Notes: a model not told the origin generated them from the sequence alone. Numbered from the stretch's first letter, positions 19,100 through 28,564 are shown. The stretch: DNA of 64,000 nucleotides from [Clostridium] citroniae WAL-17108 (GCF_000233455.1 NZ_JH376420.1:36582-100581), one strand, 5' to 3'. Numbers and translations are program-made.

Positions 19100-19311
19100 T
19101 TGAGATTTATTTGAACCCGATGTTCCGGGGAAATTTTCACGGTTTCTTAACGCCTGTACCCCCTTCCCATTGCCCTGTTCCCTGCCCTTTAAAAGGAAAC
19201 TCACACAAATCCTCGCATTTGTGGTATGATAGGGTTTACAGGAGTGCTCCGGGGACCCCTTTATATCCGGATCCCCAGGAGTGCCCCAGCAATTGATCGA
19301 GGTGTTGAACT

Positions 19312-19620
19312 ATGTCATACATTATAAAAATGGCCCTGGATATCAAGGCCCGTTTTGAACCCCCCGCCCCCATGACATCTCCCCTGGAGGCCTACTGCGC
19401 CATCGGCACCATTGCCAAGGCCATGAAATTCAAGATGCCGGACCGGCAGGACACCCTGTTTCAGATGCGTGAAAAACTGAACGCTGACATAGGCCCGGAT
19501 GGGCCTGAAGATGAGCGCATCAGAAAGATACATACCATCCTTATGAATTTCATCCGGGATGATGAGACAACAGATCAGATGATGGAATATGTCGCATATG
19601 GATATGAGAATGAGAGGTGA
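19312..19620 (+). CDS. Hypothetical protein, 102 residues
   Basis: A small soluble, mainly helical protein with many Met and acidic residues and no motif I recognise. ATG 19312 has GAGGTG 8 nt upstream, and a TGGTATGAT extended -10 lies at 19222-19230. Its TGA is 5 bp before the start of the DsrE-like gene, so the two form a coupled pair ended by the terminator at 20058-20082. Function unknown. Confidence 0.65.
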   Translation: MSYIIKMALDIKARFEPPAPMTSPLEAYCAIGTIAKAMKFKMPDRQDTLFQMREKLNADIGPDGPEDERIRKIHTILMNFIRDDETTDQMMEYVAYGYENER

Positions 19621-19625
19621 CGGAA

Positions 19626-19994
19626 ATGGATTATACGGAATATAGGGTTATTTTTCATATTGACGAACGTTCCAAATGGAAGCTGCTTCTGGGCAATGTG
19701 GAAAACCTGCTGCAGGCAGCTGATTCCCATGAGGATTGTCAAAGCATCACAGTGGAAGTACTGGCCAACAGCGAAGCAGTGCTGGAGTACGCCCCGGCCA
19801 GAGGCGCCGGCAGTTACTCGGCCCAAATGGCCGGTCTGCATCAAAGGGGTGTTACCTTTGCCGCCTGCAGGAATGCAATGAAAGGCAACGGTCTTACCGA
19901 GACGGATTTGGAAGATTTTGTGGTTGCGGTGCCTGCCGGTGTGATGGAACTGGTAAAGCGGCAGGCTCAGGGTTACGGTTATATCAAGCCGTAA
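19626..19994 (+). CDS. DsrE/DsrF-like family protein
   Basis: A 122-residue protein resembling the DsrE/YchN fold. It has a VIFHIDE-type first strand, a central GVTFAACRNAMKG segment carrying the single conserved-position cysteine, and a C-terminal VPAGVMELVKRQAQGYGYIKP typical of the family. DsrE-like proteins carry sulfane sulfur or act as small homo-oligomers of unknown role; no other sulfur-transfer gene is nearby. ATG 19626 (GAGAGG, 8-nt spacing) is preferred over the GTG at 19617. Confidence 0.75.
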   Translation: MDYTEYRVIFHIDERSKWKLLLGNVENLLQAADSHEDCQSITVEVLANSEAVLEYAPARGAGSYSAQMAGLHQRGVTFAACRNAMKGNGLTETDLEDFVVAVPAGVMELVKRQAQGYGYIKP

Positions 19995-20057
19995 CCCGTT
20001 GAGCTGCAATACCGTTAAGCGGGCCATACCCCTGTCGGGCTCTGATATTGTTAAACG

Positions 20058-20082
20058 GGCAGGATTATGTCCTGCCTTTTTT
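20058..20082 (+). terminator. Terminator of the DsrE unit, inside the 3' end of the LPXTG gene
   Basis: GGCAGGA 20058-20064, loop TTATG, TCCTGCC 20070-20076, then six T. It serves the plus-strand pair. On the minus strand the same bases encode the stop and the last Lys/Arg-rich codons of the convergent surface-protein gene. Confidence 0.8.
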
Positions 20083-21036
20083 CCTGGTCATTACGTAGAT
20101 CAGGGACGCGGTCAGGGCCACGGTCAGTATGATCATGCCTGCCACCGGAAGGAGAAGTCCGTACTCAGCCCTTCCTGTTTTGGGGAGGGCTTGAAGCTCC
20201 TCCTGCGACACGGCCTGGATCAGTGTCGGCTCTTCCGGCTGGCCAAGTCCGCCTTTGTCCTGACCCGGATCGCTTAGATTGACCCAGAAATCCCTGTTCC
20301 CGTAATAGTAACCGCAGTACCCCCACAGATCCCCGTTGGGATCCTTATATATCATATCAAACTGCATATCACTTTCCATTATCTTCAGTTCATTGTACCA
20401 GTCTTCAGCCCCCGGATACTGCCACAGATAAATGATCCCCTGTTCCGGCATTTCAACACGGGGCATGGATTCCTGGTCTGTCTCCTGCAGCTCACCCTTA
20501 TGTTCTTCCCGGAAACTCTGTCCATCGTAGACCACCAGAAGGTCTGTCATGGGGATCCAGCCCACAGCCGCGCCATCCTCCCATCCATAATCCATCACCG
20601 GACTGCCGTTTTCATCCATGCGGTACTGAACCACTCCCCAGGTCCCGGAACGCCCGGTATCATAGGTCATGGAAACATAAAACACCGCTCCATTGGCAAT
20701 GTGGTCTATGATCTTCCCTGTATCCGGCTGTTCCATGACCGTCACATATCCGTTGGAACCATTGGCATAATACCTGCGTCCCACATATTCGCAGTCCTCA
20801 TAGTGCTCCTCGTAAAAGGAGTCATTGGGGGTCCATATCACGTCGCCATAGGCAGTCCCATTGCCCAGAAAACAGATGGATACTGCCAAAAGCATGCACC
20901 AAATCCACGGAACAGCATACCGCACTTCTGCCCGTTCCATCTCTGCCCGTTCCATCTTTGCCCGTTTCACCTCTGCCCGTTTCCTGTCCCTCTGTTTCCT
21001 TCCCCAACACGTCCTGCCGCCAAAACCGCTTTTCAT
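20065..21036 (-). CDS. LPXTG-anchored cell-surface protein
   Basis: 323 residues. An unusual highly charged N-terminus containing 5-residue repeats (K/E-RA-E/K-V/M, about residues 19-38) precedes a secretion helix (about 43-62). An extracellular region of about 220 residues follows, rich in Tyr, Trp and Asp, with SH3-like segments such as GWIPMTDLLVVYDG. LPKTG at 284-288, a hydrophobic segment and RKKGR form a sortase sorting signal. AGGAGG sits 7 nt before ATG 21036, so the charged N-terminus is genuinely translated. It lies downstream of the small membrane protein and MFS genes. Confidence 0.8.
   Translation of the reverse strand: MKSGFGGRTCWGRKQRDRKRAEVKRAKMERAEMERAEVRYAVPWIWCMLLAVSICFLGNGTAYGDVIWTPNDSFYEEHYEDCEYVGRRYYANGSNGYVTVMEQPDTGKIIDHIANGAVFYVSMTYDTGRSGTWGVVQYRMDENGSPVMDYGWEDGAAVGWIPMTDLLVVYDGQSFREEHKGELQETDQESMPRVEMPEQGIIYLWQYPGAEDWYNELKIMESDMQFDMIYKDPNGDLWGYCGYYYGNRDFWVNLSDPGQDKGGLGQPEEPTLIQAVSQEELQALPKTGRAEYGLLLPVAGMIILTVALTASLIYVMTRKKGRT
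20928..20987. repeat. Four 15-bp tandem repeats inside the surface-protein gene
   Basis: Units CTGCCCGTTCCATCT at 20928-20942 and 20943-20957 are identical; 20958-20972 and 20973-20987 are diverged. They are in frame and encode 5-residue charged repeats ahead of the signal helix. Copy number could change without a frameshift. Confidence 0.8.
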
Positions 21037-21097
21037 CTTGATCTCCTCCTACTTTTTATCTCCTCCGGCTTATCCTCTGGTCCCATCTTTTATTCAT

Positions 21098-21155
21098 GCC
21101 TTTAGCATCTGCCTTCTATTTCTGTCTTCCATCCCCGCCTTTAGCATCTGCCTTC
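21098..21155. repeat. 19-bp direct repeat pair
   Basis: GCCTTTAGCATCTGCCTTC occurs at 21098-21116 and exactly again at 21137-21155, 39 bp apart, between the small membrane protein and the surface-protein gene. It is non-coding and would be part of the intercistronic mRNA. Confidence 0.75.
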
Positions 21156-21160
21156 CCGCT

Positions 21161-21514
21161 CTATCTGCCGGCCAGCGATGTGATGGTCGCTCCCACAGTA
21201 AAAGAAAACAGGTTGGCCCCTGCTGAAAACAGCCAGGGACGGCGGATCCGTCTGGATGCCGCCCTGTAGCACAGCCCTTCGGCCGCCGCCGCGCCTATCT
21301 CCAGCGCCGCTGTAACCGCTGCCTGGTTCTGTCCCATATACAGCAGATTCACATAATAAAGAAACACCACCGCCGGATTAGTCAGCAGGTTTACAAGTAT
21401 CACCAATGTCATATCCCAGGGATTCCTGATTCCAAGGATCATTCCAAAACCAAGTTCCAGCACAATGGTCAGCGCCAGCGATATGGCCAGTGTTTTTAAT
21501 ATCCATATTCCCAT
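21161..21514 (-). CDS. Small integral membrane protein, 117 residues
   Basis: About four hydrophobic segments, including a central VILVNLLTNPAVVFLYYVN, with a short basic stretch before the last helix. I do not recognise a family. ATG 21514 shares its A with the TAA of the upstream MFS gene, a stop-start overlap that implies coupled translation and a shared role. The open frame extending to 22018 is an overprint of the MFS gene and is not used. It may be an accessory subunit of the transporter (inference). Confidence 0.65.
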   Translation of the reverse strand: MGIWILKTLAISLALTIVLELGFGMILGIRNPWDMTLVILVNLLTNPAVVFLYYVNLLYMGQNQAAVTAALEIGAAAAEGLCYRAASRRIRRPWLFSAGANLFSFTVGATITSLAGR

Positions 21515-22578
21515 TAGTTTACCACCTGCCTTAATCCCCACCCCAGAAGGAACAGGGACAGGACAGCCATGAGCGCCATCCCCGCCGGCGCAGATGCCGC
21601 TGTGAAAAGACCGGCAGATGACAGCAGGTTCCTTGTCCCTGATCCGGCGCCTTCCAGATAGACCGGGCAAAAGCCAAGGAACAGGCCAAATGTGAGAAGG
21701 CCGAAGCCAAATCCCTTTGCGCCGGGAAAGGCCCCGGCCACTGCCCAGAGTGTGAGGGGCATGGACATGTTCCAGAAAAGCACGGCCCCCAGCCCGCCAA
21801 AGGGATGCTCCAAACACAGAAATCCCAGCGCGGCTGCGCCCATGGAGAGGAACGCTGTCCTCGTGATGCCCATCCGGTCCCCCAGGATCCCTCCCAGGAT
21901 CTTTCCCAGCACTACGCACAATATAAGGAGCAGGGCGCCTCCAGGAAAAGTCTCTTTCCAGGGAAACTTCTGGACCATGCCGGAAAAAGATCTCAGTATA
22001 ACGGCACACAGGCAGCATCCCACAGCCAGAAGAATCCGCCGGGAACGCGCCCTGTTTTCAAACCGGACAGGCAGGTTTCCTGAGGAACGCCATAAGCCGC
22101 GGCTGTCTGCGGCCACAGGGATGAGAACCGCTGACAAAAGCAACAGCCCGGCGACCCAGATGGCCATACCCGTTCCTGTCTTTCCCGCCACTGTTCCAAT
22201 ATAGACGCCCAACGCTCCCGGAGCCACAAACAGGCCCAGAGGCCCTGCTTTCTTTTCACAGTGGTTCAGCACATCGATCCCGCCTCCCACATGAAAACAG
22301 GCGTTGCCGACCCCCGCGGTCAGGGAAGCGGCAGCGGGATATCCGGCAGCTCCCAGTCCCAACCCGGCCAGGACACCCACACATCCACCCGCAGCCACCA
22401 TACCGTTGCGGTTCAACCGGTCGGCAGCCGCGCCAATGGGCATTTGCATGGCAAAGGCACAGAAATTATAAACAAGCAGCCAAAGGTACCACCCTTCCCC
22501 TCCCACCACATAGGCAAATACAAGAAAGGCACATGATAAATCCACTGCCATATGGACCAGCGCATAAATTCCCGTCAC
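21514..22578 (-). CDS. MFS-like transporter (fosmidomycin-resistance-like)
   Basis: A 354-residue protein with 10-12 hydrophobic segments. NACFHVGGGIDVLNH resembles the helix-4 FHP-type motif of Fsr-like major facilitator proteins, and MQMPIGAAADRLNRNG resembles the loop 2-3 motif. Short for MFS (usually about 400), with reduced loops. The start is GTG 22578, preceded by GGGGGAG. First gene of the three-gene unit that ends with the LPXTG protein. A candidate operator palindrome sits in its leader. The substrate is unknown. Confidence 0.75.
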   Translation of the reverse strand: MTGIYALVHMAVDLSCAFLVFAYVVGGEGWYLWLLVYNFCAFAMQMPIGAAADRLNRNGMVAAGGCVGVLAGLGLGAAGYPAAASLTAGVGNACFHVGGGIDVLNHCEKKAGPLGLFVAPGALGVYIGTVAGKTGTGMAIWVAGLLLLSAVLIPVAADSRGLWRSSGNLPVRFENRARSRRILLAVGCCLCAVILRSFSGMVQKFPWKETFPGGALLLILCVVLGKILGGILGDRMGITRTAFLSMGAAALGFLCLEHPFGGLGAVLFWNMSMPLTLWAVAGAFPGAKGFGFGLLTFGLFLGFCPVYLEGAGSGTRNLLSSAGLFTAASAPAGMALMAVLSLFLLGWGLRQVVN

Positions 22579-22642
22579 CTGTTCTCCCCCTTACCCGGGT
22601 CCTGCGGTTTGTTCCTGAACCTGCCATCCCCTGCATTCTTTT

Positions 22643-22678
22643 GGATATCCGGGATATCCATATTCTTCCTTTACTATA
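22643..22678 (-). promoter_or_regulatory. Extended -10 promoter with adjacent palindromic operator candidate
   Basis: Minus-strand TGGTATAGT puts the -10 at plus 22673-22678. The sequence GGATATCCGGGATATCC at 22643-22659 lies at about +7 to +23 and contains two self-complementary GGATATCC units, a plausible repressor site for the MFS unit. The -35 is weak. Confidence 0.4.
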
Positions 22679-22743
22679 CCACAGGAATTATGGGCATTGT
22701 TTTAATATTTGCTTACGGTTCCTAAAAGAAAAACGGCAAAAAA

Positions 22744-22771
22744 GCGGAGGGATGGTTTCCGCCCCCTCCGC
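22744..22771 (-). terminator. Terminator of the kdp operon
   Basis: GCGGAGGG 22744-22751 pairs with CCCTCCGC 22764-22771; on the minus strand a run of six T follows. It is placed 31 bp after the kdpC stop. Confidence 0.85.
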
Positions 22772-22801
22772 AATTACCTGCGCCCGCTGCATAAATCATC
22801 C

Positions 22802-23446
22802 CTACTCTCTTGAGATCATGCCCAACGCTTCCGCTATGTCCAGATTACAGCCAAGTACGTTGACTGTCTCTTCACCGAAGATGCCTAATGTCTTACCTGT
22901 GGTATTCCTGTCTATGATGGAATTCAGCTCATCTTCTGTCAGGCCCGAGGCTTCCATGACAGCTCCAACCTGTACTCTGGCCCCCTGAACCGTTATATGC
23001 GGGTCCAGGCCGGACCCCGATGCAGTCAGGAGCTCAGAGGGTATATCTTCCTGTTTCACACCGGGATGATCTTTCATCCAGGCGGCCAGGTCTGCTTCCA
23101 CCCGCGCCTTCAGATCCGGATTGGAATTTCCATAATTATAGGAACCGGATGACACACCGCCATAGCTGCCCTCTGCTTTTTCCTCCTCTGTATAGCAATT
23201 ATAATTGACTGAAGAGATCCTTCCGTGGAAAAAGCGGGAATCCTCAAATTGCTGCCCTACATATTCAGAGCCCACCACCTGTTCCTGGCCGTCCACAGTA
23301 ACCGTAATCAGGCTTCCGTTTGCCTGTTTTGGGAAAAGTGCCTGCCCGGCCAGGGTTAATGCCGCCGGATATACCACACAGCATAACACGCCCAGAACCA
23401 GGGAACATTTAAATGCGCTGTTTAAATACTTCATAACTGATTTCAT
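22802..23446 (-). CDS. kdpC: Potassium-transporting ATPase subunit C
   Basis: A 214-residue single-span protein that stabilises the KdpFABC complex and aids ATP binding by KdpB. The N-terminal helix VLGVLCCVVYPAALTLAGQALFP is diagnostic. The extracytoplasmic part holds FPKQANGSLI, DPHITVQGARVQ and the late NVLGCNLDIAEAL. Start ATG 23446 has AAGGAG. Last gene of the kdp operon; its gap to kdpB is 39 bp. Confidence 0.96.
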   Translation of the reverse strand: MKSVMKYLNSAFKCSLVLGVLCCVVYPAALTLAGQALFPKQANGSLITVTVDGQEQVVGSEYVGQQFEDSRFFHGRISSVNYNCYTEEEKAEGSYGGVSSGSYNYGNSNPDLKARVEADLAAWMKDHPGVKQEDIPSELLTASGSGLDPHITVQGARVQVGAVMEASGLTEDELNSIIDRNTTGKTLGIFGEETVNVLGCNLDIAEALGMISRE

Positions 23447-23485
23447 ATTTTTTATCTCCTTCCGGCCGTTTTATTTGCCTTGATT

Positions 23486-25573
23486 TTATAAGCCTAACAA
23501 TGCAAGTAACGGTGACACCATGACATCGATGATCTTAATTCCTATAAATGGCACGATCACACCGCCCACTCCATAGATTCCCATATTTTTAAGCAGCATC
23601 TTATCAGACCGCATGGGCTTATATTTTACTCCACGCATGGCAATGGGAATCAGGCTGGGGATGATGATGGCATTAAATATAAGCGCCGAAAGGATTGCAC
23701 TGTATGGGGTTGTGAGCTTCATGATATTCAACATGTTCATCTGCGGAATCACCAACATGAACATTGCCGGTATGATGGCAAAATATTTGGCCACATCATT
23801 GGCAATTGAAAACGTGGTCAATGACCCTCTTGTAATCAAAAGCTGCTTGCCTATTTCCACCACTTCCAGGATTTTTGTCGGGTCGGAATCCAGATCCACC
23901 ATGTTGGCCGCCTCTTTGGCCGCCTGGGTCCCCGAATTCATTGCAAGTCCCACATCCGCCTGCGCCAGAGCCGGAGCATCATTGGTTCCGTCTCCTGTCA
24001 TTGCCACGATTTTTCCCTCAGCCTGCTCTTTCCTGATTTCAGTAATTTTATCTTCCGGCTTGCATTCGGCGATAAAACCGTCCACACCGGCTTCCTTTGC
24101 AATGGTTGCGGCAGTTAGTGGGTTATCGCCGGTACACATAATGGTCTTGATGCCAATTTCCCGAAGTCTTGCAAAACGCTCCACCAGCCCCGGTTTTACC
24201 GTATCTTTCAAATAAATGACGCCGAGAATACGGTTGTCTCTGCAAACAGTAAGAGGTGTTCCGCCTAATTTTGATATTTCCTCTACAATCGTGTCCAAAT
24301 CCTTTGGAAGCTTTCCGCCATGGGCGCTCACAAATGCCTTGATCGCCTCTCCCGCCCCTTTTCGTATCCTGGTGCCGTCCTCCAGATCAACTCCCGACAT
24401 CTTGGATTGGGCTGTAAACTCGATGAAATCCATGTTCTTCTCAACGGAAAGATCGATCCTGCTCCCCATCTTCTTCCCCAACTCCACAATGGACTTTCCC
24501 TCAGGTGTTGTATCTTCCAGCGATGACAATACCGCCAAGTCAATCAGTTCCCGTTGATCCGCCCCTGCCACCGGCCGGAAATCCGCCGCAAGGCGGTTGC
24601 CAAATGTGATGGTACCTGTTTTATCAAGTATCATTGTATCCACGTCACCACAAGCCTCCACAGCCTTTCCTGACATGGCGATCACATTAAATCTGGTAAC
24701 GCGGTCCATGCCCGCGATACCGATTGCAGACAGCAGCCCTCCAATGGTGGTAGGGATCAGGCAGACCATCAGCGCAATCAATGTTGCCACCGGAATCTGT
24801 ACCCCTGAATAGACCGCAAAGGGGTATAGGCACACAATGACGATCAGGAATATAATAGTCAGCCCTACCAGCAATGTGTTAAGAGCGATTTCATTTGGCG
24901 TCTTCTGCCTGGACGCTCCCTCTACCAGGGCAATCATTTTATCGAGGAAAGAACTTCCCGGTTCCGCTGCGATTTTTATCTTCAGCCAGTCTGATACCAC
25001 AGTCGTTCCGCCTGTCACGGAGGAAAAGTCACCTCCGGCTTCGCGGGTAACCGGCGCGGATTCACCCGTGATGGCCGATTCGTCAACAGAGGCAATTCCT
25101 TCAATGACCTCGCCGTCATTGGGGATCAGCTCGTTCATCCTGACCATCACCACATCTCCCTTTTTCAGTTCAGAAGCCGGAATGTCCGTCTCTGAACCAT
25201 CCGGCATCAGCAGATGGGCAATGGTGTCCTTTTTTGTCTTCTTAAGGGTTTCCGCCTGAGCCTTTCCCCTTCCTTCCGCTACTGATTCAGCAAAGTTTGC
25301 AAATAATACAGTGATAAAAAGGATGATGGTAACAATAACATTATACGCCCTCAGGGACGCCACGGAAAACCCGTCTCCCATGGCATCTACATCTCCAAAC
25401 AGATTTGGGATAAAACAGAGAAGAAGGGTTATAAAAAATCCTATCTCAACCACAAACATGACCGGGTTCTTACTCATATATCTTGGATCAAGCTTTTGGA
25501 ATGCCCCCATTATGGAGCTTTTCAGTATATCCTTTGTTATGAATTTTGTTGTTTGCTGTTTCTTGTTTGACAT
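23486..25573 (-). CDS. kdpB: Potassium-transporting P-type ATPase subunit B
   Basis: A 695-residue type IA P-ATPase, the ATP-hydrolysing subunit. The phosphorylation site [10 protein letters not shown], the TGES actuator motif and the [16 protein letters not shown] hinge are all present. KdpB partners the channel-like KdpA to import K+ at low external concentration. AAGGAGG precedes the ATG, 19 bp after kdpA. No missing residues are noticed. Confidence 0.97.
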   Translation of the reverse strand: MSNKKQQTTKFITKDILKSSIMGAFQKLDPRYMSKNPVMFVVEIGFFITLLLCFIPNLFGDVDAMGDGFSVASLRAYNVIVTIILFITVLFANFAESVAEGRGKAQAETLKKTKKDTIAHLLMPDGSETDIPASELKKGDVVMVRMNELIPNDGEVIEGIASVDESAITGESAPVTREAGGDFSSVTGGTTVVSDWLKIKIAAEPGSSFLDKMIALVEGASRQKTPNEIALNTLLVGLTIIFLIVIVCLYPFAVYSGVQIPVATLIALMVCLIPTTIGGLLSAIGIAGMDRVTRFNVIAMSGKAVEACGDVDTMILDKTGTITFGNRLAADFRPVAGADQRELIDLAVLSSLEDTTPEGKSIVELGKKMGSRIDLSVEKNMDFIEFTAQSKMSGVDLEDGTRIRKGAGEAIKAFVSAHGGKLPKDLDTIVEEISKLGGTPLTVCRDNRILGVIYLKDTVKPGLVERFARLREIGIKTIMCTGDNPLTAATIAKEAGVDGFIAECKPEDKITEIRKEQAEGKIVAMTGDGTNDAPALAQADVGLAMNSGTQAAKEAANMVDLDSDPTKILEVVEIGKQLLITRGSLTTFSIANDVAKYFAIIPAMFMLVIPQMNMLNIMKLTTPYSAILSALIFNAIIIPSLIPIAMRGVKYKPMRSDKMLLKNMGIYGVGGVIVPFIGIKIIDVMVSPLLALLGL

Positions 25574-25592
25574 TTGAAATTTCCTCCTTAAC

Positions 25593-27305
25593 TTAACCCA
25601 TTACCGGGAACCAGACTGTCAGGTGCTCCGCGATGGGTCCCAGCGCCAGTGCCGGAAAGAACGTCAATGCCGCGAATATATATACGACAAACACAAGAAT
25701 CAATGTAAATATTACATTATCCGTTCTAAGTGTACCGATCGTTTCATTTACCTTTCGTTTGGCAAGAATGCTTCCGGCAATTGCCAGCTGCAGTATAATA
25801 GCCGGAAAACGTCCAAAATACATTGCCAGGCCTGCCGTCATGTTCCAGAAAACAGAGTTATCTGCAAGCCCCTCAAAGCCGGATCCATTGTTTGCCGCTG
25901 AGGAACTATATTCATACAGTACCTGGGACAGACCGTGGAACCCCGGATTGGTAATCCCCTCAAGGCCGCCTGCCGTGGATACGGCCAGAGCTGAAAAGCC
26001 AAGGATCAGCAGCGGATGAATGATAAGGCAGACCGCCACCAGTTTCATCTCCCGCCCTTCTATCTTCTTGCCCAGGTATTCCGGTGTACGCCCAATCATC
26101 AGGCCGCTGATAAACACCGCCAATATGACATACATGACCATGTTCATCAGGCCTACGCCCTTTCCTCCAAATACACAGTTGAGCATCATATGGAGCAAAG
26201 GTACCAATCCTCCTAACGGCGTCAGTGTATCATGCATGTTATTAACGGTTCCGGTTGTAAATGAAGTGGTCGTAGTGGTGAATAACGCTGACTGGGCAAT
26301 TCCAAACCGCACTTCCTTTCCTTCATAGGATCCCATATCCTGATTCAGGCCCACGCCTGCAAGGATAGGATTACCTGCTTTTTCAGATACATAGCAGACT
26401 GCCAGGCCTGCCATGAAGATAATGGCCATTGCTGCAAACACAGTCCTGCCCTGTTTCCCGAAGATAGTCTTCTTCCCCAGTTCCCTGCGCTTGTCGGCAA
26501 TCATACGGCCAAAAGCAATCACACAAGCACCCGGGAGGATCATCATGGAATAAAGCTCTGCAATATTTGATATGATCGTAGGGTTTTCCAATGGTGTGGA
26601 TGAGTTGGCTCCCAGAAATCCACCTCCGTTTGTTCCCACATGCTTAATGGATTCCAGCGCTGCAATGGGTCCCGTTGCAATATCCTGGAGTTCTCCCTCC
26701 ATTGTATGTACCGTAAAATTTGACTGGAAGTTCTGCGGTGTACCCTGCCAGATCAAAATCAGTCCTACTATAAATGCAATGGGAATCAGGATACGTGTGG
26801 TGTTCCTGACCATGTCTTCATAAAAATTACCCATAGGTCTCCCGGACATACCGCGGCAGAATGCCATACAGGCTGCGTATCCGGTTGCCGCCGAGGTGAA
26901 CATCATAAATATGATGACAACCACCTGGCTCAAGTAGGTCAGGCCGGATTCGCCGGAGTAATGCTGAAGGTTCGTGTTGGTCATAAATGAAATGATCGTG
27001 TTATAGGAAAGGGGGGGTTCCATTGCCCCAATCTTATTGGGATTCAGGAAAAGCAATCCCTGCAGCCTTAAAACCAAGTAACCGATCAATATCATAACTG
27101 CATTTGTCATAAGCAGGTTAAGGGCATAGGTTTTCCAGCTCATATTCCCCCGCTCAATGCGGCAGACCTTATAAATCCGATTGTCGATCCGGTCAAATAC
27201 AGGATCAGCAAATGTCTTTTGTTTTGTTGCCACATGATACAAATAAATTCCCACAGGAACCACCAAAACCATGTAAATGAGCAACGTCATCAATATCTGA
27301 AACAT
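25593..27305 (-). CDS. kdpA: Potassium-transporting ATPase subunit A
   Basis: A 570-residue membrane subunit with the K+ path. The four pore-like repeats are visible, for example [44 protein letters not shown] and NNGSGFEGL. The longest frame starts at 27422, but ATG 27305 (MFQILM) has AGGAGG upstream and leaves room for kdpF, so it is chosen. The gap to kdpF is about 60 bp. Confidence 0.96.
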   Translation of the reverse strand: MFQILMTLLIYMVLVVPVGIYLYHVATKQKTFADPVFDRIDNRIYKVCRIERGNMSWKTYALNLLMTNAVMILIGYLVLRLQGLLFLNPNKIGAMEPPLSYNTIISFMTNTNLQHYSGESGLTYLSQVVVIIFMMFTSAATGYAACMAFCRGMSGRPMGNFYEDMVRNTTRILIPIAFIVGLILIWQGTPQNFQSNFTVHTMEGELQDIATGPIAALESIKHVGTNGGGFLGANSSTPLENPTIISNIAELYSMMILPGACVIAFGRMIADKRRELGKKTIFGKQGRTVFAAMAIIFMAGLAVCYVSEKAGNPILAGVGLNQDMGSYEGKEVRFGIAQSALFTTTTTSFTTGTVNNMHDTLTPLGGLVPLLHMMLNCVFGGKGVGLMNMVMYVILAVFISGLMIGRTPEYLGKKIEGREMKLVAVCLIIHPLLILGFSALAVSTAGGLEGITNPGFHGLSQVLYEYSSSAANNGSGFEGLADNSVFWNMTAGLAMYFGRFPAIILQLAIAGSILAKRKVNETIGTLRTDNVIFTLILVFVVYIFAALTFFPALALGPIAEHLTVWFPVMG

Positions 27306-27366
27306 CTCTATTCTTCCTCCTCTTAATCTGTTGTGCACTCCCGGAGACTCCGAGGGTACACCTGTC

Positions 27367-27444
27367 TTACAGCTTTTCCGGATATACAAGCGCATACACC
27401 AGATATGCAGCCATTCCTGCAATGATGATTCCTAAGATAATCAT
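27367..27444 (-). CDS. kdpF: KdpF-like single-span peptide, 25 residues
   Basis: A very short frame starting ATG 27444 and ending TAA 27367. It opens MIILGIIIAG, continues as one hydrophobic helix and ends YPEKL, the typical KdpF pattern of a tiny stabilising subunit directly before KdpA. GAGG lies 6 nt upstream of the ATG. Size, position and composition together make this firm even though it is too short for ordinary gene callers. Confidence 0.85.
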   Translation of the reverse strand: MIILGIIIAGMAAYLVYALVYPEKL

Positions 27445-27493
27445 ACGATTCCTCACTCCTTTTTTATTCCGTCCTTTAAAATCCTGAACCGCC

Positions 27494-27598
27494 TTACTGC
27501 TTCTCCTTTGGATCCACCTGGGATTCACACCAGTCCACAAACAGCTTCATCAGCACGCAGCTGGCTAATATGGTGCCAACCATACAAATATCCATCAT
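27494..27598 (-). CDS. 34-residue putative membrane peptide leading the kdp operon
   Basis: ATG 27598 (followed by a second ATG) to TAA 27494, with AGGAGG placed 8 nt upstream. One hydrophobic segment (about residues 4-21, with three Cys among the first 24 residues) precedes a charged tail ending DPKEKQ. It sits between a promoter at 27638-27667 and kdpF. I recognise no family; the ribosome site and location support expression. It might be an extra Kdp subunit or a regulator (inference). Confidence 0.55.
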   Translation of the reverse strand: MMDICMVGTILASCVLMKLFVDWCESQVDPKEKQ

Positions 27599-27637
27599 TT
27601 ACATTTCCTCCTTCATATACGTTGCAACTGTTTTCGT

Positions 27638-27667
27638 ATTGTAGCATCAAACCATATAAAAATTCCA
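27638..27667 (-). promoter_or_regulatory. Promoter candidate for the kdp operon
   Basis: Minus-strand TTGGAA (plus 27662-27667), 18 bp, TACAAT (plus 27638-27643) with the extended TGC directly upstream. It lies in the gap between the response-regulator stop and the 34-residue frame. Confidence 0.5.
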
Positions 27668-27707
27668 ATGGGATTCCCCCTATTGCTTATAAATATTTCA
27701 TAAAGCA

Positions 27708-28406
27708 TTATTCTACCAATCGGTATCCCGCTCCTTCAACAGTTTGGATAAAACGTGGATTTTGATAGTCGTCATCTATTTTCTTTCGGACTGTCCCGAT
27801 ATAAACCCTTATCTTCCGGATATCCACTTTGAGGCTTTTCCCCCACACAGCATCGTTAATGTCTTCATAGGTCATCAGGCGCCCTCTGTTGTTGATGAGG
27901 ACTGACAGCAGCCTATATTCCGTAGGCGTCAAATGCACACTCCTGCCATGGACAATGACTCTCATCTTTCCGAAATCAACGGCCAGATATCTCATCTTGA
28001 ATATGGGCTGTTCCTGTGTGTCCTCAACCAGCATTCTGCGCCTGCACCTTGCTCTTATCCTGGCAAGAAATTCTCCCTCGCCAAATGGTTTCCTGATGTA
28101 ATCATCCGCACCGCATTCCAATGCCTCGATCACGATTGCATCCTCCCCTTTCATAAATGATGTTGCAATAATAGGTATCTGTGACACACTCCGTACATCC
28201 CTTATGAATTCCAGGGCCCCATAGTCCTCCAGCATCATGTCCAAGATAATCAGATCCATTGAACTGTTCCTTAAAACAGACCAGCCAACCTTACCCTTAT
28301 CTGTCAATACGCATTGATACTTATGCTTTTCAAGAAAAGACCCCATGTACTTTTGCACCTGGGAATCACTTTCAATCACTAAAATCCGTTCAAACACAAT
28401 CCACAT
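27708..28406 (-). CDS. OmpR/KdpE-like response regulator, orphan
   Basis: A 232-residue protein: receiver domain with phospho-acceptor D56 (LIILDMML) and the lysine in IRKPF, then a winged-helix output domain (LTPTEYRLLSVLINN ... VEGAGYRLVE). Its position directly upstream of kdpF-A-B-C suggests it controls them as KdpE does, but no KdpD sensor kinase is present on either side. GGGAGG is only 1 nt from ATG 28406 and 10 nt from GTG 28397, so the true start may be three codons later. Confidence 0.85.
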   Translation of the reverse strand: MWIVFERILVIESDSQVQKYMGSFLEKHKYQCVLTDKGKVGWSVLRNSSMDLIILDMMLEDYGALEFIRDVRSVSQIPIIATSFMKGEDAIVIEALECGADDYIRKPFGEGEFLARIRARCRRRMLVEDTQEQPIFKMRYLAVDFGKMRVIVHGRSVHLTPTEYRLLSVLINNRGRLMTYEDINDAVWGKSLKVDIRKIRVYIGTVRKKIDDDYQNPRFIQTVEGAGYRLVE

Positions 28407-28564
28407 GCCTCCCTATTGCTGTCAAACATGGTAAATACTGCCCTAATACCATAACAAATAAGCATATAAAGAATCCATACGGCTTTTGCTCATGACAATA
28501 AATATTGTATAAGCGCTGAGATATGGCCTGTTCGTCATAACGTCCTGATATGTGAAAAACAAAA

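Noticed and set aside
21515..22018. N-terminal extension of the small membrane protein gene
   Set aside because: This part overlaps the MFS gene in another frame and is Arg/Gly/Pro-rich; the stop-start overlap at 21514 marks the real start.
27708..28406. Naming the response regulator kdpE outright
   Set aside because: Position suggests it, but no KdpD kinase is in the window and OmpR-type regulators cannot be told apart by sequence inspection alone.
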